NCBI GenBank assembly: GCA_041744735.1
Contig: JBGTKH010000211.1
Span: forward strand, 1-27,329
Source of the DNA: JBGTKH01 sp041744735
GTDB lineage: Bacteria; Planctomycetota; Planctomycetia; Pirellulales; Pirellulaceae
Direction of reading: 5' to 3'
Length of the DNA: 27,329 nt
Shown here: positions 14,285-22,448 of the stretch, piece after piece
Numbering within the stretch: position 1 is the stretch's first letter
Layout of the letters: the number at the start of each line of letters is the position of its first letter
Translations under genes and position numbers: made by a program
Notes under the pieces: model-generated
The model's input: the letters and a program-made list of their open reading frames with translations, nothing else
The model's database searches: none
Told to the model about the DNA's origin: nothing

Positions 14285-15090
14285 CGCACGACCCTTATCC
14301 TTCCTTGGTTGCCGACGCGCACTCGAATCGAGTTGTCGTCGATGCCGACGATCTCTGCCGTGGTCCGCTCTCCGTTCACGTCCAACTCAAAGACATCTCC
14401 CGCCCGCGCAAACAGCGTCTCTTTGCCCGCGATTTCCAACAGGGCCAGACGGGTGTTCTGCCCGGCCGCGACAATTCCCTTGAGGCGCAGACCCATTTCC
14501 GAGTCGATTGGCCCGGTCTGTACCGAAGGCACCGTCTCCGGCGGTGCCGGATCATCGCGGCGAATGATTTCCATGACGTTAGCCGGCGGCGATTCATCAC
14601 GTGTCTCGGCAAAATTCAAGTGAGCCGCGGGTAACACGGTGTCTGTTGTCGATTGGTCACGTTTGAGATCAGCGGTAAACAATGTTTCGATAGGTTGTGG
14701 CGGTTCGTCGGAGGCAGTTTTAATCGGAGATGAATTGAGTGGATCACGCACGTCAGAGACGTGGATCGCGTCGTCACGTGGTGCGTCGTCACGTGGTGCG
14801 TCGTCGTCGTCACTTGGTCTAGGAATTGGTGCCACCGACTTCTCTGCGACGAATGTGGCGGGCGTCTCCGGTTCGAATTCCTGACGCTGGTCAAAAACCT
14901 GACGAAGGTGTTCTTCGCGTTGCTCCTTCATTCGTTCGACAGCATTCTGAGAGGAACCATCGGCCCACGATTCTGCGTCCACTTTGACGTTGGGCGATTC
15001 GGCCGGCGCGCGGGGTTTCTTCGTCGTCACGCAGCCGACGGTCGCGGCCACGGCTAGCAGCAGAACCAGATGTTGTCGAACCACATTCAT
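14281..15090 (-). CDS. GspC/PilP-like lipoprotein of the secretion cluster
   Basis: This protein of about 269 residues begins MNVVRQHLVLLLAVAATVGC, a lipoprotein signal with the modified cysteine at position 20. A long acidic, disordered linker follows, including a tandem RDDAP repeat. The C-terminal 70 residues (GLRLKGIVAAGQNTRLALLE ... AEIVGIDDNSIRVRVGNQGR) form a small beta domain like the HR region of GspC or PilP, which bind secretin N domains. It thus probably links the inner-membrane platform to GspD. The ATG at 15090 was chosen because it begins the lipoprotein signal; longer in-frame starts reach 15165. The stop overlaps gspD by 4 bases. Confidence 0.75.
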   Translation of the reverse strand: MNVVRQHLVLLLAVAATVGCVTTKKPRAPAESPNVKVDAESWADGSSQNAVERMKEQREEHLRQVFDQRQEFEPETPATFVAEKSVAPIPRPSDDDDAPRDDAPRDDAIHVSDVRDPLNSSPIKTASDEPPQPIETLFTADLKRDQSTTDTVLPAAHLNFAETRDESPPANVMEIIRRDDPAPPETVPSVQTGPIDSEMGLRLKGIVAAGQNTRLALLEIAGKETLFARAGDVFELDVNGERTTAEIVGIDDNSIRVRVGNQGRIRVVR

Positions 15091-15358
15091 GGATGCTGAG
15101 CGAAGGGACCTGCCGTGAAATTCAACTACTTCATTGCGCATCACCGCGATGCGCGCTGCATGCATCGCACCTTATCGACAGTGAAAATGGGCAAACTTTA
15201 ACGATAACAACGAATTTGCGGGCAGGCAGCGCGACGTGCTAGCCTGCTGGCACAGACCAATGCATGTTGCGGAGGAGGAAAGTCGCGGGAAACAAATCGT
15301 CGGGCGCCGACGAAGCCAGTTGGAAGGTCTCGCAAACCTATTCTGCGGGCGATCGCGT

Positions 15359-15520
15359 TCACTCGATGTCAGCGAGCTTGACGGGTTTGCAAAGCAGCGT
15401 CTTACTGTTCGCGACGCGACCGCACTTCTCGCAGATGTGTGTTGGATCACGCACGAGTTTGACGAACGTCTTCAGGTCGCGTTTCAAGTACTTCTTCAGT
15501 TCGCACAGTGGTTTGGACAT
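15359..15520 (-). CDS. 53-residue CxxC protein within the secretion cluster
   Basis: An easily missed small gene reads MSKPLCELKKYLKRDLKTFV, then a KLVRDPTHICEKCGRVA segment and a KTLLCKPVKL tail. C-x-x-C (ICEKCG) plus the outer cysteines could bind zinc. The protein is strongly basic and lysine-rich. GGAG lies about 10 bases before the ATG at 15520, and the gene starts only 12 bases after the stop of the coiled-coil gene upstream, so they form an operon. I do not know its function; the size and composition suggest a nucleic-acid- or protein-binding knuckle. Confidence 0.7.
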   Translation of the reverse strand: MSKPLCELKKYLKRDLKTFVKLVRDPTHICEKCGRVANSKTLLCKPVKLADIE

Positions 15521-15532
15521 GTGACTCGACTC

Positions 15533-15979
15533 CTATCGCACAATCAGCTTCTGCCCGGACTCACCGATCTCCAAATGCACCGCGTCGGCGAGGATCTCTT
15601 TCACCACGATCGGTTGGGCTGTCGATTGATTGTTATCCGTCGGCGGCGTGAAGACATCGCCCACTCGAACCAGCCGCACCTTGCCGCCGACCTGCAACAG
15701 CGCCGCCGAGTTCTTGTCGGACCCAGCAATCACACCGCGCAAGTCAACCTGTGCAATTTCGTCCAGTCGAGTTTCCAATTCACGCACCCGCTCTTGTAGC
15801 CGCGCGTTCTCGACACGCAACTGATCCAACTCGCGAATCTGCGACAACGTCTCCTCAATCTTGCGCGACATTGCCGTGGGGTCCGATAGATCAGCCTCCG
15901 CGCTTTCCGTTTCCTGGCAGAACACGAGACCGGGTAGTAAGCCCACCATCAACAATCCAACGATCAGCGAACGAATCAT
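15533..15979 (-). CDS. Coiled-coil protein with GspC/PilP-like C-terminal domain
   Basis: This 148-residue protein has a signal peptide or single N-terminal membrane helix (about 1-21), a heptad-rich coiled coil (about 38-78, RELDQLRVENARLQERVREL), and a small beta domain: GVIAGSDKNSAALLQVGGKVRLVRVGDVF ending HLEIGESGQKLIVR. The last part resembles the HR domain of GspC or the PilP beta domain and also the C-terminus of the lipoprotein at 14281-15090. It lies 9 bases after gspF, so it is part of the same operon. It probably acts as a periplasmic connector. Confidence 0.7.
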   Translation of the reverse strand: MIRSLIVGLLMVGLLPGLVFCQETESAEADLSDPTAMSRKIEETLSQIRELDQLRVENARLQERVRELETRLDEIAQVDLRGVIAGSDKNSAALLQVGGKVRLVRVGDVFTPPTDNNQSTAQPIVVKEILADAVHLEIGESGQKLIVR

Positions 15980-15988
15980 GGTGACACC

Positions 15989-17197
15989 TCATCTTGCAAT
16001 CGAAAACATTCCCAGGAAGAAAGCAATGTAAACGTATCCAACGACCGAACCCACGACGACGATGATCGCGGGTGTGACCCACGCGCTGAGCGTTTTGATC
16101 ATTGCCTTCAGTTGGGCCGTGTGAAATTCCGACACCTGTTCCAGAACTTCGTCCAAGTTACCGCTCTCTTCTCCCACGGCGGTCATCGTGGCCAGCAGCG
16201 GCATGAACGCGCCTCTCAACCGCAACGTATCGGCCAGGTTGTTGCCGCGAATGATCGCGTCGCGGGACCGCTGGACGATTTGGGCGAAGTAGCGGTTGCT
16301 GTGCATTTGCTGCACGGTCACCAGCGAATCCAGCACCGTGACGCCGCTGCTGACCAGCATGCCCAGCGTCTGCGAAAACGTCAACGTGCCGCTGAGCCGA
16401 AGTATCTTTCCTATGATGGGAATTCGCAATGCCCAACGGTCGACAAATAATCGGCCCGCTGCGGACATGTACGTCACGATGAACGCGATGACGGCGGCCC
16501 CCACGCCGACCATGATCGTGGTTCCCCAAGTTTGAAAGAAGTTCGACACCGTCACCAGCGATTGGGTCATCGGCGGCAGCGGCTTGCCGAGTCCTTCAAG
16601 CAGTTTCGTGAGTTTCGGAATCAGCGTTGTGACCATGTACAACGTCGCCCCGCCGGCTGTCAACAAAACGATCAGCGGGTAGGTCAGGGCGGTGGCAATT
16701 TCACGAATCGTCTCGCGCCGCGTTCGCATCATGTCGGCGCCGCGCACCAGCACCGTCTCTTGGATACCGGTCCGTTCGCCCACTCGCACTAAGCGCACCA
16801 AATAGTCGGGAAAACCGGGCTGCGTCGCCAGGGCTTCGGACAGGGAAACGCCTTGCTGGACGGCGTCGATCAAGTTGTTGTAGACCGCGCGAATGGCCCG
16901 GCTTTCGGATTGAGTCGCGATGGTTTGCATCGCGGCCAACAGGCTGATGCCGCCGCGCAACATGACCGCCAGTTGCCGCAGCGACAGTTCGACGTAAATA
17001 CTGCGCGGACCAAGCATGCCGGCCAGCCACTGTCGAGCGGCCGCTTGGGACACGTCTTGGGTCTGCTGGGCAATCTTCAGCACCAACCAGCCGCGGTCCC
17101 GCAATTGCGACGCGACCAACGAGGCCGAACCGGCCTCGATCACGCCCGTCTGCGTTTGGCCGGTCGAATCGCGTGCGGAAAAAATGAACGCTGCCAT
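15989..17197 (-). CDS. gspF: Type II secretion inner-membrane platform protein GspF
   Basis: This 402-residue protein has the typical layout of GspF/PilC: an N-terminal domain, two cytoplasmic T2SSF domains (about 70-195 and 270-395) and three membrane helices (about 170-193, 223-245 and 375-398). Hallmarks are LRQLAVMLRGGISLLAAMQT in the first domain and FSQTLGMLVSSGVTVLDSL in the second. It should couple the GspE ATPase to pseudopilus assembly. It lies 6 bases after gspE. Length is normal. Confidence 0.93.
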   Translation of the reverse strand: MAAFIFSARDSTGQTQTGVIEAGSASLVASQLRDRGWLVLKIAQQTQDVSQAAARQWLAGMLGPRSIYVELSLRQLAVMLRGGISLLAAMQTIATQSESRAIRAVYNNLIDAVQQGVSLSEALATQPGFPDYLVRLVRVGERTGIQETVLVRGADMMRTRRETIREIATALTYPLIVLLTAGGATLYMVTTLIPKLTKLLEGLGKPLPPMTQSLVTVSNFFQTWGTTIMVGVGAAVIAFIVTYMSAAGRLFVDRWALRIPIIGKILRLSGTLTFSQTLGMLVSSGVTVLDSLVTVQQMHSNRYFAQIVQRSRDAIIRGNNLADTLRLRGAFMPLLATMTAVGEESGNLDEVLEQVSEFHTAQLKAMIKTLSAWVTPAIIVVVGSVVGYVYIAFFLGMFSIAR

Positions 17198-17203
17198 GTG
17201 CTG

Positions 17204-18694
17204 CTACCAAATGGTGACTGCGGAAAGGGCTTCTCGCGCCGTGGTCTCGCCTTGCAGAACTTTCGTCCGCGCGTCGTCGGCCAGCCGCCGGAAGCCTCGC
17301 TGGCGTGCGACCTGCGAAATCTGCGACTCATTCGCACCCGTCGAGATCGCACGCGACAGCTCTTCATCAATGGTGAACATTTCGAACAGCCCGACGCGGC
17401 CGGTCAGCCCGCGGCCGGCACAGTAGATGCAGCCGACCGGTTTGTAAGCCGTTTCTCCGGCGGCGGACGGGTCGTCCAAACCAATCGCTTCGGCCTCGGT
17501 CAATGTGACGGGCACTCGGCACATCGGACAGAGCCGGCGAACCAAACGCTGGGCCACGACCAACCGCAACGTCGCTCCGGCCAAGTAGGGTGCCACACCC
17601 ATGTCCGTCAGCCGCGTCACCGCGCTGACCGCGCTGTTGGTGTGCAGCGTGCTCAGAACCAAGTGCCCCGTCAGCGACGACTTGATCGCGATATCCGCCG
17701 TTTCGCCGTCGCGGATTTCGCCGATCATGATGACGTCAGGGTCGTGACGGAGAATGGATCGCAGAGCTTTTCTAAAACTGACCTTGTCTGCCGCGTCAAC
17801 CGCGACCTGCGCCACGCCCGAAATCTCATACTCAATCGGATCTTCCACCGTGACAACGTGTAGTGCCCGCTGCGAGATCAGCCGCCGGATGCCCGCGTAC
17901 AGCGTTGTCGTCTTGCCGCTGCCGGTTGGACCGGTCAGCAAAACCATGCCATGCGGCTTGTGAATGGCGGTGGTGAACGCCGCCAAATCCGCGTTGTTCA
18001 TCCCCAGCGTTTCCAGCGTCAGGTCACTAGTCTTCGACGCCAGCAACCGCAACGTGATCGCTTCACCGTGTCGCGTCGGCAGCGTCGCGGCTCGCACGTC
18101 GATCTCCGTCCCCTGAGCGCTGGTCCACGCGAATCGCCCATCCTGCGGCGCGCGGCGTTCCGCAATATCCATCCCTCCCAGCACCTTCAAGCGGCTGGAA
18201 ACCAAGGGGTGCAATTCGAGCGGCAGACGCCGGTATTCTTCCAACGACCCGTCCACGCGCAACCGCACGCGCACGTCATCCGCACCGGGATCAATGTGAA
18301 CGTCCGATCCGTTGCGAATCGCGGCCGCCTGCAGGAACTCGTCGCAGATGGCCACTGCATCCTCCTCGCCGCCAGCCCGGTTCGCGGCTACGCGCACCGT
18401 GGTCGTCCGTCCGGCCGCGCCGCCGAACACTTCCTGGATCAGCCTCTCCAGCGAATCCTCGTCGGCCCGCACCGCCTCGATCGGATGATTCAGATAACGT
18501 TCGACACTGTCCAGCGTCTGCGGATCGTCCAGATCGACACAGGCGACCAGCACGCGACCATTCAATTCGCAGCACGGGATCACTTTCTTGCGGCGTGCCA
18601 GCGACGCCGGAATGCGCAGCGCCCAACCGGGGTCGAGCCGCACGCGCGACATATCGATCGGTTCCGCCGCCGGTTTGGCAAGCGACACACTCAT
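17204..18694 (-). CDS. gspE: Type II secretion/type IV pilus assembly ATPase GspE
   Basis: This 496-residue protein has an N-terminal MshEN/T2SSE_N domain (about 20-90) and the hexameric secretion ATPase core. Visible motifs: Walker A GPTGSGKT (255-262), Asp box VEDPIEYE (282-289), Walker B DVIMIGEIRDGET (320-332), His box STLHTNSA (348-355) and a zinc tetracysteine (C389, C392, C422, C425). It should drive pseudopilus extension at the inner membrane. The start at 18694 follows an AGAGGA ribosome site. An upstream in-frame copy of that same start region at 18772 would add 26 residues, and the frame stays open to 19048 through repeats that are unlikely to be coding. It heads the operon. Confidence 0.93.
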   Translation of the reverse strand: MSVSLAKPAAEPIDMSRVRLDPGWALRIPASLARRKKVIPCCELNGRVLVACVDLDDPQTLDSVERYLNHPIEAVRADEDSLERLIQEVFGGAAGRTTTVRVAANRAGGEEDAVAICDEFLQAAAIRNGSDVHIDPGADDVRVRLRVDGSLEEYRRLPLELHPLVSSRLKVLGGMDIAERRAPQDGRFAWTSAQGTEIDVRAATLPTRHGEAITLRLLASKTSDLTLETLGMNNADLAAFTTAIHKPHGMVLLTGPTGSGKTTTLYAGIRRLISQRALHVVTVEDPIEYEISGVAQVAVDAADKVSFRKALRSILRHDPDVIMIGEIRDGETADIAIKSSLTGHLVLSTLHTNSAVSAVTRLTDMGVAPYLAGATLRLVVAQRLVRRLCPMCRVPVTLTEAEAIGLDDPSAAGETAYKPVGCIYCAGRGLTGRVGLFEMFTIDEELSRAISTGANESQISQVARQRGFRRLADDARTKVLQGETTAREALSAVTIW

Positions 18695-18814
18695 GTCTTT
18701 TTCCTCTTGTAGGACGGATTGCCAATCCGTCCCACATTTTTGCGGCATTGTTTTGGCAAGCGGCGTACTCATGTCCAATTCCTCTTGTAGGACGGATTGC
18801 CAATCCGTCCCACA
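18674..18814. repeat. Tandem duplication of the gspE start region with palindromes
   Basis: Two 63-base copies (18674-18736 and 18752-18814, offset 78 bases or 26 codons) share the codons for LAK, the ATG, the AGAGGA ribosome site and a 21-base palindrome whose 10-base arms are GGACGGATTG and CAATCCGTCC (18712-18732 and 18790-18810). Copies differ at about six bases. The frame is kept between them, so both ATGs lead into GspE. Confidence 0.8.
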
Positions 18815-18819
18815 ATGTG

Positions 18820-18970
18820 GTGGTGATACCATTTGGCGTTCAGCGCTGTAACCGCGGCCGGGCTCAAACGTACAGAATTCAATTTTGCCGGCGAAAACGT
18901 GACTTGAAAACACCAACCATGTACCGGCAAAATTGAATTCTGTACGTCTGAGCCCAAACGGTATCACCAC
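18820..18970. repeat. Long inverted repeat, MITE-like
   Basis: Outer arms 18820-18836 and 18954-18970 match with one mismatch over 17 bases. Inner arms 18860-18891 and 18924-18955 match with one mismatch over 32 bases and contain GAATTC. The left side has a 23-base insertion between outer and inner arm that the right side lacks. The central spacer is 32 bases. The element fills the intergenic region between the divergent gspE and NPCBM-WD40 genes and codes for nothing recognisable. Confidence 0.7.
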
Positions 18971-19059
18971 CGAATTTGAAAAACGATTGAGAATTGAGGT
19001 ACGCAGCGGTATCTTGAAAGCAGGCATTTCCGTCGCCATCCAATTCACGAGGTGACACT

Positions 19060-20820
19060 ATGAACGCGGCAATCATCATGAAACACGTCGTGCGTGCGGG
19101 ATTCATCATCATGTTGGCCGGAGTGGCCGTTGGTTCTGCGGCACGGGCCGGCGAACGGGTGTGGCTATGCGATCTGCCCGAACAGAACGCGAAGGTGGGT
19201 TTCGGCGAGTTTGGCAAACGGGGCCAGGCCGGATTCGGCGGACACCGCATTGTGGTCGACAGCGAGTTTTCGCCGCATGGCCTGGGCATGCATCCAGAAG
19301 CGGCGCGAGTCGATTATCAATTGGGGAAAAAGTATCGCACTTTTCAGGCCACCGCGGCGATGAACGATTCGGCGGGCGACGGGACTCCGCGGCCGGTGAT
19401 CTTTCGCGTCTTTGCTGACGGCGTGCAAATCTGGGAATCGAAAGGCATGTACAGTCAGGGGGACAAGCAAGCCTGCGTACTGAACATCGAAGGGGTCGAG
19501 ACGTTGCGGCTGAGCACGCTCTACAAGCCTGGGATGACCGGCGGCGGCGGACGGGCTCACGCGGTGTGGCTCGAGCCGTTCGTGGATACTGATCCGCCGC
19601 CCACGGGCATCATCCCACTGCCGAAGCCCGAGCTATTTCAGCGCGACAAACAGTACGAGGACTTCAAGCAGCAAGTCCGAGCGGCCCTGGAACAAGAGAA
19701 ATTCGACCGGCTGGAAGAGTTGGCGGCCGAGGCCCGCACGAGTTCTCAATATTTCAACGGTAGTCCGGCTCTGCGGCATTTTTACGAACTCGTAGATGGC
19801 CCCGCCGAGAACACCGAGGCGGGCTGGAAATTGCACCTGGAACGCTTGGACCGTTGGCAGAAGGCTCAGCCAAAATCGGTGACGCCGCTGATCACGATCG
19901 GCGAAAACTACATTTCATTCGCGTGGAGAGCCCGCGGCAGCGGTTACGCGCATACGGTTAGCCAAGAGGGCTGGCGGCAGTTTGGCGAGCGTTTGGAGAA
20001 GTCACGGCAGTCGCTCGAAGCGGCTCGCAAGATGGATGGCACCGATCCGCATCTGTATGCGACGTTGGTGACCCTGGCCAAGGGACAAGGCTTGCCGCGA
20101 GAGCAGGTCGACAAACTGGTCGACGAAAGCGCGAAACTCGACTTGTTGTATTTTCCCACGTACGAACGCGTTGGCAGCTACTTGCTGCCGCGCTGGTACG
20201 GTGAACCGGGCGACGCCGTTCGGTTCGCCCACAAGATTCGCGATCTTGTCGGCGGCGAGCGCGGCGGTCAAATTTTCGCGCGCATCGGGATGAGTGTGTT
20301 TTACATGGAGTCCCCGCAAGCCGACGACGTCTTTGCGGAGACGGGATTCTCGTACGCCGATTTAAAACCGGGAATGTTGTCGCTGGTGCGCGATTACCCG
20401 GAGAGCAACTACCTTGTACAGATGTTCTGCCGCGTGGCCTGCGCGGCGCGGGATGAAGAGACCGCCCGCGTGCTAATGGACCGGATCGGCGGTAGCCAAT
20501 GCCTCGGCAACATCTGGGGCGGTGAGAAGGAAATGGAACGGTGGCGGCACTGGGTCGATCCCGCTCGCGTCCGCGGCCAGGAGTTAAAGACGCTGTGGAG
20601 CCAGAATTTCGGCATCAACGCGATCGCGTTTGCGCACGCTGGTCGGAGGCGGCCTGGATCGGAAGCTGTTCGTTTGGGACATCGCCACAGGAAAGAAGTC
20701 CGCCATGTACGACGTGCAAGGATACATCAGCACGCTGGCGCTGAACCCCAACGGCAAGTCGGTGCTGATATGTACGGGGAATCCCGGTTCGCGGGAACCG
20801 CCGACGGTCTTGCTGTTTGA
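19060..20820 (+). CDS. NPCBM/NEW2-domain protein, 5' part of a frameshifted NPCBM-WD40 gene
   Basis: The frame starts at the ATG at 19060 behind GAGGTG, with a signal peptide ending GSAARA. Residues about 30-175 form an NPCBM/NEW2 module (VWLCDLPE, HGLGMHPEAARVDYQLGKKY, FRVFADGVQIWES, TLRLSTLYKPG), a carbohydrate-binding fold. A helical middle region follows. Near 20630-20641, at GINAIAFAH, the sequence enters the first WD40 blade and then loses frame; residues after this point up to 20820 are out-of-frame noise. The true product would continue in the frame that ends at 21496, giving about 815 residues. As it stands the gene is broken or the base sequence has a local error. Confidence 0.75.
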   Translation: MNAAIIMKHVVRAGFIIMLAGVAVGSAARAGERVWLCDLPEQNAKVGFGEFGKRGQAGFGGHRIVVDSEFSPHGLGMHPEAARVDYQLGKKYRTFQATAAMNDSAGDGTPRPVIFRVFADGVQIWESKGMYSQGDKQACVLNIEGVETLRLSTLYKPGMTGGGGRAHAVWLEPFVDTDPPPTGIIPLPKPELFQRDKQYEDFKQQVRAALEQEKFDRLEELAAEARTSSQYFNGSPALRHFYELVDGPAENTEAGWKLHLERLDRWQKAQPKSVTPLITIGENYISFAWRARGSGYAHTVSQEGWRQFGERLEKSRQSLEAARKMDGTDPHLYATLVTLAKGQGLPREQVDKLVDESAKLDLLYFPTYERVGSYLLPRWYGEPGDAVRFAHKIRDLVGGERGGQIFARIGMSVFYMESPQADDVFAETGFSYADLKPGMLSLVRDYPESNYLVQMFCRVACAARDEETARVLMDRIGGSQCLGNIWGGEKEMERWRHWVDPARVRGQELKTLWSQNFGINAIAFAHAGRRRPGSEAVRLGHRHRKEVRHVRRARIHQHAGAEPQRQVGADMYGESRFAGTADGLAV

Positions 20821-21496
20821 TCTGGCGGGCGAGCTATCTGTCCCTGCACCGCTGGAAGGTCACAAGGGTCAGGTGTCCACGGCCACGTTTTCGCCCGACG
20901 GTCGCCGCGCGGCAACCGGCTCGGACGACAAGACGGTAAGACTTTGGACGATGGACGATCTGGATCATCCGCGGACGCTCGTGCATCCCGACAAAGTGCA
21001 TAGCGTGGCCTTCTCCCCGGATGGTAAGACGCTGGCCACGTCAACATATTTGGGCGGCCTGTGGCTGTGGGATGCGAGCACCGGCGAAACCATCGGCGAA
21101 CCGCTGGTGAAACACAACACGGGTCCGTGGGGGTTGGGTCTGCGGTTTTCACCCGATGGCAAGCGGCTTGTTGCCGTGTCGGTGGATGGCACCATCCGCG
21201 TGTGGGACATTGCCGCGCGCACGTTTCATTCGACCCCTCGCAGCACACCCGGGATTACCGCACAGGCCCTTTCTCCCGACGGCCGCTTGTTGGCGACGGC
21301 CCGAGCGGACAAGGACGTGCAAGTCTACCAATTGGACACGTTGACCGTGGCGCAGACATTCAAAGGACATTGGGAGAACATTTGGACGTTGGCCTTTTCG
21401 CCGGATGGCAAGACGCTGGCCAGCGGTTCTTTCGATGGAACGGCGAAGCTGTGGGACGTGACGCCGCTGGCCGCAACCGAAGCCGAAAACGAGTAA
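20630..21496 (+). CDS. WD40 repeat region, 3' part of the frameshifted NPCBM-WD40 gene
   Basis: This frame encodes about seven WD40 blades, for example VSTATFSPDGRRAATGSDD, VHSVAFSPDGKTLATSTYLG, ITAQALSPDGRLLATARAD and IWTLAFSPDGKTLASGSFDG ending KLWDVT. The blade count is complete only if the GINAIAFAH strand from the preceding frame is added to LVGGGLDRKLFVWD here. The apparent start is a TTG without a ribosome site, so it is not an independent gene. The joined product would be a secreted protein with sugar-binding and protein-interaction modules. Confidence 0.75.
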   Translation: MRTLVGGGLDRKLFVWDIATGKKSAMYDVQGYISTLALNPNGKSVLICTGNPGSREPPTVLLFDLAGELSVPAPLEGHKGQVSTATFSPDGRRAATGSDDKTVRLWTMDDLDHPRTLVHPDKVHSVAFSPDGKTLATSTYLGGLWLWDASTGETIGEPLVKHNTGPWGLGLRFSPDGKRLVAVSVDGTIRVWDIAARTFHSTPRSTPGITAQALSPDGRLLATARADKDVQVYQLDTLTVAQTFKGHWENIWTLAFSPDGKTLASGSFDGTAKLWDVTPLAATEAENE

Positions 21497-21568
21497 GCGC
21501 GCGATGCGCATTCTCGACTTGTGGTTCGGCTTCGTCTCTTCGCGAAGCAGAGAATTGGTTGATGCGCG

Positions 21569-22351
21569 TTACGGCGCGGCAGGCTTGCGACCCGACTCGA
21601 ACACTTGACGGACCCATTCGTCATCCGCCTCGCTCAGCGGCGGATCGACGGGAACGTCGTAGTCCAACGAGTACTGATATACGGCTCGATCGTACAGCAC
21701 AGCAAATACCGCTTGCAGGTCGAGTGAGACGTCGGGGTCGTCATCTTTGAGTGGTATGGGAATGGTTGGCAACGGCTGCTGCAGCATCCACGCGTATACG
21801 TCGACTTCAGGCAGTTGCCGATGTCGGCAAACAAAAGCGTAATAGTCCGCCGGACGCAGTGGCTCGACCGTCGGCAGACGCGCACCGCCACGTAGCAGAT
21901 CTAATTCAACGAGGTTGATTGAGTTGGTGAGAATCTCGTTTCGCTTGTTCACGTATTCTCGACGGCCAACGCCTTTATTAGTAGGCGACAGAACTTCAAT
22001 GATCGTTACGATCTGATGAGTTCGTCGTTCGCGGAGTCGCAAATACCGCTGCCGCACGCTTTTGGTCTGCGGCAACGTGTGAACCTGGGGTTCCAAAGTT
22101 GCTGTCGCCGAGGAAGGATCCTCCCACGAAGAATGTTCGTCGTCGCGTTGCCGGATGCGGACGTCCGGGACACGTTGCTCGTCTTCGTCATCCGCGCCCA
22201 ACAGATAGACCACTTCCTCAACATCGACGGCATAACGAGGTGCCACCAGCGGTCCCAGCGCTCCTTGAATACCTGTCATCATGTTCGTATGACAGTCACG
22301 CCACTTTTGACCTTCGATGAATGGGTCCATGCCGGGAAATGGTGAAGGCAT
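21569..22351 (-). CDS. DUF4058 family protein
   Basis: This 260-residue protein starts with MPSPFPGMDPFIE, the signature of DUF4058, a family frequent in planctomycetes and cyanobacteria. TIIEVLSPTNKGVGRREYVNKR resembles the core of a restriction-like nuclease or Uma2-type domain (E-V-[LI]-S-P-x-N-K), but no activity is established. Later parts are PADYYAFVCRHRQLPEVDVYAW and LYDRAVYQYSLDYDVP. Length is normal. GGAGA upstream of the ATG at 22351 serves as ribosome site and directly follows a small perfect hairpin (22364-22384), so initiation could be sensitive to mRNA structure. Confidence 0.88.
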   Translation of the reverse strand: MPSPFPGMDPFIEGQKWRDCHTNMMTGIQGALGPLVAPRYAVDVEEVVYLLGADDEDEQRVPDVRIRQRDDEHSSWEDPSSATATLEPQVHTLPQTKSVRQRYLRLRERRTHQIVTIIEVLSPTNKGVGRREYVNKRNEILTNSINLVELDLLRGGARLPTVEPLRPADYYAFVCRHRQLPEVDVYAWMLQQPLPTIPIPLKDDDPDVSLDLQAVFAVLYDRAVYQYSLDYDVPVDPPLSEADDEWVRQVFESGRKPAAP

Positions 22352-22363
22352 GACACAGTCTCC

Positions 22364-22384
22364 GCTGAAGAATACGTCTTCAGC
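22364..22384. repeat. Perfect 8-bp hairpin abutting the DUF4058 ribosome site
   Basis: GCTGAAGA (22364-22371) and TCTTCAGC (22377-22384) flank a 5-base loop. On the minus strand the 3' arm runs straight into GGAGA, the ribosome site of the gene starting at 22351. It also lies after the stop of the propeller gene, so it could be a weak terminator. Confidence 0.5.
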
Positions 22385-22448
22385 CTATTCTACTCGCTGT
22401 CATCCCGCGAGTCATGAGATCAACGTTTCTCCCGGCGCTCGAATGCGG

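Noticed and set aside
18695..19048. N-terminal extension of GspE up to 118 residues.
   Set aside because: Beyond the duplicated start it would be encoded by an inverted repeat and has no similarity to GspE N-terminal domains.
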